A stretch of 64,000 nt of DNA. Origin: Lachnospiraceae bacterium (lineage in GTDB: Bacteria; Bacillota; Clostridia; Lachnospirales; Lachnospiraceae). Every line of letters starts with the position of its first letter. Within the stretch, counting starts at the first letter, position 1. This document shows, piece by piece, positions 41,051 to 48,296 of the stretch. The notes below the pieces were generated by a model that ran no database searches, had not been told where the DNA came from, and worked only from the letters and a program-made list of their open reading frames with translations. The stretch lies in the NCBI GenBank assembly GCA_015056865.1, contig SVFM01000001.1:1-64000 (forward strand). The letters are read 5' to 3'. Both the position numbers and the translations under genes were made by a program.

Positions 41051-41707
41051 ATGTTTTGGAGTGTAACACAAACATTGCTGGGCGGCCTGGCAACCACATT
41101 TCAAATATTTTTCTTTACCCTGCTGTTTTCACTGCCGCTGGGACTTTTGTTTGCGTTTGCATCCATGAGTAAATTAAAACCCCTTCGGTCTCTGATGCAG
41201 TTTATTGTCTGGGTGGTTCGCGGAACGCCGCTGATGCTGCAGCTGATCATTATTTTTTATGGTCCGGGCCTTTGGCTTAAGAGCAATATCTGGCAGGGCG
41301 GAGAGACCGGAAGGCTTATGGCTACGGTTGTAGCATTTTCCTTTAACTATGCTTGCTACTTTTCAGTCATTTTCCGTGGTGGAATTGAAAGTGTGCCGGT
41401 GGGACAAAGTGAGGCCGGACAGGTATTGGGCATGACCCGCAGCCAGATCTTCTTTAAAGTGACTTTGCTGCAGATGATCAAGCGGGTAGTACCGCCCATG
41501 TCCAACGAGATCATCACCCTGGTAAAGGATACTTCCCTTGCCAGAACGATCTCTGTGCTGGAGCTTACATATGCCGGTTATTCCTTTACGAAAAGTGATG
41601 GCCTTACTTGGCCCCTGTTTTATACGGGCGTGTTCTATTTGTTGTTGGTAGGTATTTTGACCCTGTTGTTTAATTATGTAGAGCGAAAACTGGATTATTT
41701 CAGATAA
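41051..41707 (+). CDS. Amino-acid ABC transporter permease (HisM type)
   Basis: 218 residues, about five membrane helices. QTLLGGLATTFQIFFFTLLF opens the protein, VVRGTPLMLQLIIIFYGP follows, and the EAGQVLGMTRSQIFFKVTLLQMIK segment is the EAA loop that contacts the ATPase. ELTYAGYSFTK ends the core. It forms the membrane channel with the adjacent ATPase; 15 bp behind the binding protein and 11 bp before the ATPase. Confidence 0.94.
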   Translation: MFWSVTQTLLGGLATTFQIFFFTLLFSLPLGLLFAFASMSKLKPLRSLMQFIVWVVRGTPLMLQLIIIFYGPGLWLKSNIWQGGETGRLMATVVAFSFNYACYFSVIFRGGIESVPVGQSEAGQVLGMTRSQIFFKVTLLQMIKRVVPPMSNEIITLVKDTSLARTISVLELTYAGYSFTKSDGLTWPLFYTGVFYLLLVGILTLLFNYVERKLDYFR

Positions 41708-41718
41708 GGAGGGCTGAT

Positions 41719-42504
41719 ATGGCGATTTTGGAAGTAAAAAACTTAGAAAAGCATTTCGGCAAGCTTAAGGTTCTGGAAGACGTCAGCTTTTCGCTGGAAG
41801 AGGGCAATGCTCTGGCCATCATCGGATCCTCAGGTTCCGGTAAGACCACACTTCTGCGTTGTCTGAATTTTTTGGAGCGTCCTGACAAGGGAGAGATCAT
41901 TGTTCGGGGGGAGAAACTTTTTGATGCAGGGCAGGCTGCTGCGGACTGGGAAAAGGATATCAGAAGAAAAAGATTGCACTTTGGCATGGTGTTTCAGTCG
42001 TTTAATCTGTTTCCCCAGTATACGGCACTGGAAAATGTGACCCTTGCCGAAAAGTTGTTGGCACAGGAGCGGCCGGACTTTAAACAGCATAAAAAAGCAA
42101 TTTATGAAGAGATCAATGAGCATGGACTTGCTCTATTGGAGCAGATGGGCTTATCCCAGAGAAAAGAGCACTATCCCCACCAGCTTTCCGGAGGACAGCA
42201 GCAACGTGTTGCAATCGCCAGGGCGCTGGCATTAAAACCGGACATTCTGTGTTTCGATGAGCCTACTTCCGCACTGGATCCGGAACTGACCGGAGAGGTG
42301 CTGAAAGTGATCCGCGGACTGGCGGATCAAAACACCACCATGATCATTGTTACCCATGAGATGTCTTTTGCAAGGGATGTGGCAGACTATCTGGTATTCA
42401 TGGACGAGGGCGTGATCGTGGAGCAAGGTAAGCCCAGAGAAGTGATTGATCATCCCAGAGAGGAGCGCACCAAGCAGTTCCTTTCCAGATATACCCAGGG
42501 ATAA
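41719..42504 (+). CDS. Amino-acid ABC transporter ATP-binding protein (GlnQ type)
   Basis: 261 residues. Walker [10 protein letters not shown] near 37-45, Q-loop in [11 protein letters not shown], signature [15 protein letters not shown], Walker [15 protein letters not shown] and the switch His in [12 protein letters not shown] are complete. It hydrolyses ATP to drive uptake. A 14-residue loop before the Q-loop ([14 protein letters not shown]) is slightly longer than in GlnQ. It ends at a strong terminator. Confidence 0.95.
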   Translation: MAILEVKNLEKHFGKLKVLEDVSFSLEEGNALAIIGSSGSGKTTLLRCLNFLERPDKGEIIVRGEKLFDAGQAAADWEKDIRRKRLHFGMVFQSFNLFPQYTALENVTLAEKLLAQERPDFKQHKKAIYEEINEHGLALLEQMGLSQRKEHYPHQLSGGQQQRVAIARALALKPDILCFDEPTSALDPELTGEVLKVIRGLADQNTTMIIVTHEMSFARDVADYLVFMDEGVIVEQGKPREVIDHPREERTKQFLSRYTQG

Positions 42505-42520
42505 AACATTGACAAAATGT

Positions 42521-42550
42521 AAAAGGAATGTACTCGTTACATTCCTTTTT
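42521..42550 (+). terminator. Terminator of the amino-acid transporter operon
   Basis: AAAAGGAATGTA pairs with TACATTCCTTTT around a 5-nt loop, followed by T and GAG. Confidence 0.85.
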
Positions 42551-42576
42551 GAGTGAATAGAAAGGCAAGTTACACA

Positions 42577-43323
42577 ATGAGCAACAAAAGGTATGAAGTG
42601 TTGGATAGCATACGGGGCATTGTTCTGATCAGCATGATTTTATATCATGGGGTTTGGGATATGGTGTACATATTTCATGTCAGGTGGGATTGGTATCGAT
42701 CTGATCTGGCGCGCCTGTGGCAACAGAGTATCTGTTGGAGCTTCATTTTGTTGTCAGGATTCTGTTGGTCTTTGGGGAAACGGCAGTTACGTCGGGGATT
42801 GATCGTTCTGGGAGCCGGAACATTGGTTAGTTTGGGTACCTGCATTTTTATGCCGGACAATGCGGTGATTTTTGGTGTGCTGACTTTTTTGGGTAGCGCC
42901 ATGATCCTTACAGTACCACTAGATAAATATCTGAGAAAATGGAAGCCTTTATGGGGGATCGTATTGACTCTGGTCTTGTTTATGTTCACAAGGGGCATCA
43001 ATGATAGATTTTTGGGATTTGGGCATTGGAGCGTGATAAAACTGCCGGATAGCTGGTATGCGAATATGACAACCACCTTTTTGGGCTTTAGAATGCGAGG
43101 ATTTTATTCCACAGACTATTTTTCTATGATGCCTTGGTTTTTCCTGTTTCTCACAGGATATTTTGTGCATAAACTGGCGGTGGAAAAAGAGTGGATGCCA
43201 TACTTAAGTGTTTTCCGGCTTAGGCCTGTGGCCTGGTTGGGGCGATATTCACTGCTGATTTATCTATTGCATCAGCCGGTTATTTACGGACTTCTGTATG
43301 TGTTTTTTAAAATCGTAAAGTGA
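42577..43323 (+). CDS. DUF1624-type membrane protein
   Basis: 248 residues with about seven membrane helices. The N-terminus RYEVLDSIRGIVLISMILYHGVWD and a conserved FILLSGFCWSLG match the heparan-alpha-glucosaminide acetyltransferase-like (DUF1624) family, a relative of acyltransferase 3. It may transfer acyl groups across the membrane to a surface sugar. The ribosome site is weak (AAAGG). It converges on purC. Confidence 0.8.
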   Translation: MSNKRYEVLDSIRGIVLISMILYHGVWDMVYIFHVRWDWYRSDLARLWQQSICWSFILLSGFCWSLGKRQLRRGLIVLGAGTLVSLGTCIFMPDNAVIFGVLTFLGSAMILTVPLDKYLRKWKPLWGIVLTLVLFMFTRGINDRFLGFGHWSVIKLPDSWYANMTTTFLGFRMRGFYSTDYFSMMPWFFLFLTGYFVHKLAVEKEWMPYLSVFRLRPVAWLGRYSLLIYLLHQPVIYGLLYVFFKIVK

Positions 43324-43329
43324 ACAAAA

Positions 43330-43363
43330 AACGGGCGGCTTGACGTGGATCAGCCGCCCGTAA
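43330..43363 (-). terminator. Terminator of purC
   Basis: Read on the minus strand, ACGGGCGGCT and AGCCGCCCGT form a 10-bp stem followed by a T-run (the A-run at 43324-43329). Confidence 0.85.
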
Positions 43364-43372
43364 ATAGATGAA

Positions 43373-44056
43373 TTATCTGTTCAGGATCAGTTTGGTCAGT
43401 TCTACAGGTTCTACGATCTGGTCACCCTTGTAAACACGCATATTGCCGGAGGCAATCTCGTCGATCAGGATTACTTCACCGTTGTTGTAGCCAAACTCAA
43501 ATTTGATATCCCACAGATCCAGACCGATGGATTTCAGATCATCGGCAACGATCTTGGTGATCTTTAATGTCTGCTCCTTCATGCTCTCGAACATGGCAGG
43601 GGTCATGATACCCAGTGCGGCAAGGCCCTCACCTGTAATTAGCGGATCGCCCAGCGCATCGTTCTTCAGGGTACACTCTACATAGCCGCCCTCCAGAACA
43701 GTACCGTTCTCCATATATTCACCGTATCTACGAATGAAACTGCCGGTGGCAACCAGACGGCAGATAACCTCAAGACCATGACCGAAAACGGTTGCGGGAA
43801 GCACTTCCATGGTAGCATTCTCCACATCAGCACTTACATAGTGGGTTTTTATGCCTGCTTCTTTTACCAGCTCAAAATAATAGATGGATGTCTGCAGGTT
43901 TGCCTTGCCGATTCCTTCAATGGTCAGTCCGACACTGTTCTCGCCGGGATCAAAAACGCCGTCTTTCCCGGTGCAGTCATCCTTGAATTTCAGCAGTACG
44001 TTTCCGTTTTCAAGGCTGTAAACATCTTTGGTTTTACCTTCGTAAATTTTCTTCAT
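43373..44056 (-). CDS. purC: Phosphoribosylaminoimidazole-succinocarboxamide synthase
   Basis: 227 residues, slightly short for the family. It joins aspartate to CAIR in purine synthesis. YEGKTKDVY with the following [12 protein letters not shown] at the N-terminus, [31 protein letters not shown] and LWDIKFEFG...[12 protein letters not shown] are the family signatures. It is a lone gene here, separate from other pur genes in the window except guaA. Confidence 0.95.
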   Translation of the reverse strand: MKKIYEGKTKDVYSLENGNVLLKFKDDCTGKDGVFDPGENSVGLTIEGIGKANLQTSIYYFELVKEAGIKTHYVSADVENATMEVLPATVFGHGLEVICRLVATGSFIRRYGEYMENGTVLEGGYVECTLKNDALGDPLITGEGLAALGIMTPAMFESMKEQTLKITKIVADDLKSIGLDLWDIKFEFGYNNGEVILIDEIASGNMRVYKGDQIVEPVELTKLILNR

Positions 44057-44232
44057 GTGATAAGTCTCCTTTATGCATAAATATAAATATCAAAAATACA
44101 TTATTACTTTAGCACAATTTTTTGTATATGAAAATGCTTTTTTTAAAAAAATTATTGCAGTAATTGAAAAAAGTTCTTTCATGGATTATTATAATGGATA
44201 AGAAAAGATACAGGAGAGAAGAAAGGGAAGTC

Positions 44233-45321
44233 ATGAACAGAGAAAGAAATGTCAATCTGGACATCTTACGGATCGTTGCATGTTTATTGGTTGTTTTATC
44301 CCATGTGTCATCTGTGCAGATCGATGTCATGCCGGTAACTACCTTTGATTGGAACATATCTCATATATACAACACCTTGGGACATACAGGTACGATCCTG
44401 TTTCTCTTTTTGAGCGGTCTGCTGTTGCTGTCTGAGGAATATGACTTTCAGCCACGAAAGTTTTACAGACGCAATTTCCTGACCCTGTTGGTGGCATATG
44501 TTGCCTGGATCCTGATCTATCATCTGATTGGATTTGTGCAGAGAGGTAATTGGGGGCCGGAGTATATTAAGGATGTGATCATCAATGTGATCAAAGGAGA
44601 GGCGTCCTACCATTTCTGGTATTTGCCCATGCTCCTGGGCATTTATCTGATTCTTCCCATGCTTCGGGCCATCTGCCATGCCGGCAGAAAGTTACCTGTG
44701 TACTTTGTGATATTGTTTCTGATTCATACTGTTTTATTCGGGACGATCCTGTATTTGGATTTTCCCAAGAAGTATCTTGTGCAGTCAGTCATGACCCGGA
44801 TTCCCTTTACATTGATCAATCATTATGTGGGATACTTTGTTATGGGTTATGTGCTGTATCGGCTATTGCGTGAAAGGAAAGTGCCGGGGGGGCGCTGGAG
44901 CGGTGTGGGAATGGTTGTGTTAGGAGTTGTGGGTGCATTGGTGGGGGACCTGGCGGTGACCGCCCAGACAGGAGACAATTCCGTACGGTTTAACCAGCTG
45001 TTTTCCCTGACACTGTGTATGTGCGCGGTTGGAATTTTTGCTCTGGTGATCCAGTTAACGGTGCGGATGGGAGAAAAGGCGGCTCGTCTGCTGACAGCAA
45101 TTTCCAAGCTGACTTTTGGAGTTTATATGATACATCCCCTTGTGATGAGTATATTTGAGAACCTGCTTGGTAATAATGAAAGTTACGGTGTGATAGGGAT
45201 TCCACTGGTGACCCTGTTGGTGTTTGGTATCTCCCTATTCATTGTGTGGCTGGCATCCATGATTCCGCCTGTAAAAAAATGGATATTATTTGCCGGATCA
45301 AAAAAGGGTGCCGGAAAATAA
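44233..45321 (+). CDS. Membrane acyltransferase 3 family protein
   Basis: 362 residues with about ten membrane helices. NVNLDILRIVACLLVVLSHVSS contains the catalytic His after the first helix, and FLFLSGLLLLSEE follows. It is likely to O-acylate surface polymers. The ATG at 44233 follows GAAAGGGAAG; an ATG at 44194 is possible but lies at the putative -10 box (TATAAT 44190-44195). Third predicted membrane acyltransferase in this stretch. Confidence 0.85.
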   Translation: MNRERNVNLDILRIVACLLVVLSHVSSVQIDVMPVTTFDWNISHIYNTLGHTGTILFLFLSGLLLLSEEYDFQPRKFYRRNFLTLLVAYVAWILIYHLIGFVQRGNWGPEYIKDVIINVIKGEASYHFWYLPMLLGIYLILPMLRAICHAGRKLPVYFVILFLIHTVLFGTILYLDFPKKYLVQSVMTRIPFTLINHYVGYFVMGYVLYRLLRERKVPGGRWSGVGMVVLGVVGALVGDLAVTAQTGDNSVRFNQLFSLTLCMCAVGIFALVIQLTVRMGEKAARLLTAISKLTFGVYMIHPLVMSIFENLLGNNESYGVIGIPLVTLLVFGISLFIVWLASMIPPVKKWILFAGSKKGAGK

Positions 45322-45406
45322 ATTTTTTGTTGCGCAATGAACCAAGGTGTAATAAAATATATCCGTAGTAAAAAAGTGAATAAGCGTGAAGCAAAGGAGA
45401 CGGAAA

Positions 45407-46699
45407 ATGAAGCAAGACCTGATTGTCATTCTTGATTTAGGAAGCACGGAAAATACAGTGTTGGCACGCCAGATCAGAGATATTGGTGTTTATAGTGAAA
45501 TTTATCCTCATGATATTACGCTGGAGGAATTGAATGCACTGGATAATGTAAAGGGTATTATCTTAAATGGTGGAGAGAACAGAGTGGTGGATGGAGCAGC
45601 TGTGCAGGTTCGGCCTGAACTGTATACCTGTGGCTACCCGATGATTTCTGTAGATTATCCTGAGTCTGAGTGCGAAAAGCAGTATTCTGCACTTCCCGAC
45701 CTGGACGAGCTGAAAGCATTTGTTTTTGACCAGTGCGGTGCCGAGGCCAACTGGAACATGAAGAATTTTATTGAAGATCAGGTAGAATTGATCCGCAAGC
45801 AGGTGGGAGACAAGAAGGTGCTTCTTGCCCTGTCCGGTGGTGTGGACTCTTCTGTTGTGGCAGCCCTTTTGATCAAAGCCATCGGCCAGCAGCTGGTATG
45901 TGTCCATGTAAATCACGGCCTGATGCGCAAGAATGAATCCGAGAGCGTGGTAGAAGTATTCCGCAATCAGCTTCATGCCAATCTGGTGTATGTAGATGCC
46001 ACTGACAGATTCCTGAACAAGCTGGAAAATGTGGCAGACCCCGAGCAGAAGCGTAAGATTATCGGTAGCGAATTCATTCGCGTATTCGAGGAAGAGGCCA
46101 GAAAGCTGGAAGGTATTGATTTCCTGGGTCAGGGAACTATTTATCCCGACATCATAGAGAGCGGAACCAAGACGGCTAAGTGCGTAAAGTCCCATCACAA
46201 TGTGGGCGGTCTTCCTGAGGATCTGAAGTTTGAACTGGTAGAGCCCTTAAAGCAGCTGTTTAAAGACGAGGTTCGCGCCTGTGGCGTAGAGTTGGGTCTG
46301 CCGGCAGAAATGGTATACCGTCAGCCCTTCCCCGGCCCCGGCCTGGGTGTGCGTTGTCTGGGAGCCATTACCAGGGATCGTTTGGCAGCACTGCGGGAAG
46401 CGGATGCCATCCTGCGTGAAGAGTTTGCCAAGGCCGGTCTGGACAAGAAGGTATGGCAGTACTTTACTGTGATCCCTGATTTCAAAGCGGTTGGTGTAAG
46501 AGACAACGGCAGAAGCATGGGTTATATGGTAGTGATCCGTGCGGTCAATACCATTGACGCCATGACCGCAACCATCGAGAGAATTGACTATGATATTCTG
46601 GAGAAGATCGTGGATAGGATTACCACAGAAGTTCCCAGCGTGAACCGCGTATGCTATGAACTCACGAAAAAACCTGTGGCGACGATAGAATTTGAGTAA
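45407..46699 (+). CDS. guaA: GMP synthase with reduced, probably inactive glutaminase domain
   Basis: 430 residues against about 510-525 for standard GuaA. The synthetase half is intact: LALSGGVDSSVVAAL (PP-loop near 143), GQGTIYPDIIESG, FPGPGLGVRCLG, DFKAVGVRDNGRSMGYMVVIRAVNT. The N-terminal class I glutaminase domain is only about 120 residues: it keeps LIVILDLGSTENTVLARQIR and GIILNGGENRVVDG, but the nucleophile motif GxCYG reads ISVDYPE and the distal His-Glu (FHPE) part is missing. It probably uses free ammonia or a separate glutaminase subunit. AAAGGAGACGG precedes the ATG. Confidence 0.9.
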   Translation: MKQDLIVILDLGSTENTVLARQIRDIGVYSEIYPHDITLEELNALDNVKGIILNGGENRVVDGAAVQVRPELYTCGYPMISVDYPESECEKQYSALPDLDELKAFVFDQCGAEANWNMKNFIEDQVELIRKQVGDKKVLLALSGGVDSSVVAALLIKAIGQQLVCVHVNHGLMRKNESESVVEVFRNQLHANLVYVDATDRFLNKLENVADPEQKRKIIGSEFIRVFEEEARKLEGIDFLGQGTIYPDIIESGTKTAKCVKSHHNVGGLPEDLKFELVEPLKQLFKDEVRACGVELGLPAEMVYRQPFPGPGLGVRCLGAITRDRLAALREADAILREEFAKAGLDKKVWQYFTVIPDFKAVGVRDNGRSMGYMVVIRAVNTIDAMTATIERIDYDILEKIVDRITTEVPSVNRVCYELTKKPVATIEFE

Positions 46700-47051
46700 A
46701 AGTTGTTAACGGGCTGTGGAATGGAATCGTAGAGTCATCTAATGTCATTATAAATCTAAAATCTATCTGCCGGAACAGAGCTTGAATAGTGCTCCCGGCA
46801 GATAGACTTATCTGATAAGTGCAATCTATCTGTTAAAAATCCCTAAAATCTGCTATTAGTGTCATCCGTAAAATGTACGAAAGAAAAATCTATCTGCTTT
46901 TGTGAGTTAAAAATGCTTGAAAATGACTACTTTGGGCGTATATATCACTTGAATTACAGAGATCTATCGGAACAATGAGTTGCGAATGTGTTTTAAAATC
47001 ATCCGCTTTTATTTTATTTTGCAAATTTATATGTTAATCAGGAGGAAAGAG
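46700..47051. other. Intergenic region with hairpin and repeated AATCTATCTG motif
   Basis: A stem CTATCTGCCGG / CCGGCAGATAG at 46763-46805 may end guaA transcription, although no T-run follows. AATCTATCTG occurs at 46760, 46823 and 46887, spaced 63 and 64 bp. No reading frame is convincing. Confidence 0.5.
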
Positions 47052-47846
47052 ATGGAAGAGATAAGAAGACAATTGGAGGAAAGAGAATCATTTTTGATAA
47101 GGTTGCAGGAAGAAAAGAAGTCGAGTTTAGCATCAGCACCGCCTGGTTCTCTGCGTGTGTCCAGTCATAATGGACGGGCGCAATATTATCAGAGAAATGA
47201 TCCTAAGGATTTCAATGGTACTTATATTCGTGCGGAGAATGCTTCTTTTGTTGAAAAGTTGGCTCAGAAGGATTATGATAAAAAGGTGCTTCGGAGTATT
47301 GAGCAGGAGTTAAAGGCGATCAAATTATATCTGTCAAGTTATCCGCAAATTTGTGCAGAGCAAGTCATCGAATATATGCATCCGGACCGTCGCAAGTTGA
47401 TTCGACCAATCAGAGAGACCGATGAGGTATATATTGGTAAATGGGGTGAAATTTCCTATGAAGGCAAGGCGTTTTCTGAGGATATGCCGGAGTATTACAC
47501 TTCCAAAGGCGAACGGGTACGGTCAAAATCAGAGGTGTTGATTGCAGATCAGTTGAGCAAGTTGGGAGTGCCTTACAAATATGAGTGTCCGGTTGAATTG
47601 AAAGGTGTTGGTGTGGTATATCCCGATTTTACCGTACTCAACAAAGTACAGAGAAAAGAAATGTACTGGGAACATTTAGGGATGATGGACGATATATCCT
47701 ATGTAGAAGGTGCTATGAGAAAAATTACTGCATATGAACAGAATAAAATATTCCCGGGCGAGAAATTAATTCTTACCCATGAAACCCGAAAAAGGCCGTT
47801 GAATCTGCAGATGATTATGCGGAATATTCAATGCTATTTACAATAA
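47052..47846 (+). CDS. PD-(D/E)XK nuclease-like protein
   Basis: 264 residues. The N-terminal third is a coiled coil (MEEIRRQLEERESFLIRLQEEKKSS). The C-terminal half has VRSKSE, YPDFT and YWEHLGMMDD, the same E...D...E signature as 18747-19526, with a long insertion between. This pattern suggests a nuclease fold; nuclease activity is not shown. GGAGGAAAGAG precedes the ATG; the longer upstream frame lacks support. Sequence identity with the paralogue is clear only in the core. Confidence 0.7.
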   Translation: MEEIRRQLEERESFLIRLQEEKKSSLASAPPGSLRVSSHNGRAQYYQRNDPKDFNGTYIRAENASFVEKLAQKDYDKKVLRSIEQELKAIKLYLSSYPQICAEQVIEYMHPDRRKLIRPIRETDEVYIGKWGEISYEGKAFSEDMPEYYTSKGERVRSKSEVLIADQLSKLGVPYKYECPVELKGVGVVYPDFTVLNKVQRKEMYWEHLGMMDDISYVEGAMRKITAYEQNKIFPGEKLILTHETRKRPLNLQMIMRNIQCYLQ

Positions 47847-47882
47847 TACATATAGTTTAGCGTTTTAGGATAGATTGGGCTA

Positions 47883-48095
47883 TCGAATTCCAAATCCTTG
47901 CTTAGGCAGGATGAATGGAAAGCAGATGAGCCGCCTGGGAATTGTTCGGCAGCTGCAAGGCTTGGAATAAAGATGATTTTGTTTCAAAGTAAAGCAAACA
48001 AGGATCTGAATAACGGATATATAAATGTGGCAAATTGGAAAGCGGCTGTGGATGAGATTGAGTGTTATTTGGAAGGTGCTTCGTGGGAAAAATGA
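47883..48095 (+). pseudogene. Remnant of a HAD-superfamily hydrolase C-terminus
   Basis: A reading frame without ribosome site translates to ...PPGNCSAAARLGIKMILFQS... and ends ...NWKAAVDEIECYLEG. The N..AAxxLGIxxILF pattern is what one sees in the last strand and helix of HAD subfamily IA phosphatases, where a DDxxxN motif precedes it. Here the first aspartates read ADEPPGN. The upstream two thirds of such a gene are absent, so it is a decayed fragment. Confidence 0.4.
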
Positions 48096-48296
48096 AGAGC
48101 TGAGCAGTCCCTTTTCTTTTGGGCAAAGCGAAATTCTTTTTTCCAAATTTTTAAAAAAGCAGGGCGTATAAAAGCAAAAATACAGCACTTGTTACACATT
48201 GATAAAATATTGAATAGAGCAATATTTTACTGTATAATGTGAAATACAATAGGTTCAATAGCGGTACGTTTTATAAAAGTATGGAGGAAGTTTCAA
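48096..48296. other. Intergenic region carrying the promoter of the Sel1-AAA gene
   Basis: About 200 bp without coding sequence. It includes a promoter and an overlapping inverted repeat, described separately. Confidence 0.5.
48204..48238 (+). promoter_or_regulatory. Promoter with overlapping 9-bp inverted repeat
   Basis: TTGAAT (48210-48215), 17-bp spacer, TATAAT (48233-48238). AAAATATTG (48204-48212) and CAATATTTT (48220-48228) form a perfect dyad over the -35 box and the spacer, the position of a typical repressor operator. Confidence 0.65.

Noticed and set aside
46763-46805. Purine riboswitch after or before guaA
   Set aside because: The hairpin lies downstream of guaA, and the conserved junction bases of a purine aptamer are not seen. 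The guaA leader also shows none.
47880-48188. Minus-strand 102-codon frame behind the nuclease-like gene
   Set aside because: The plus-strand reading resembles HAD proteins whereas this one has no recognisable pattern or ribosome site.
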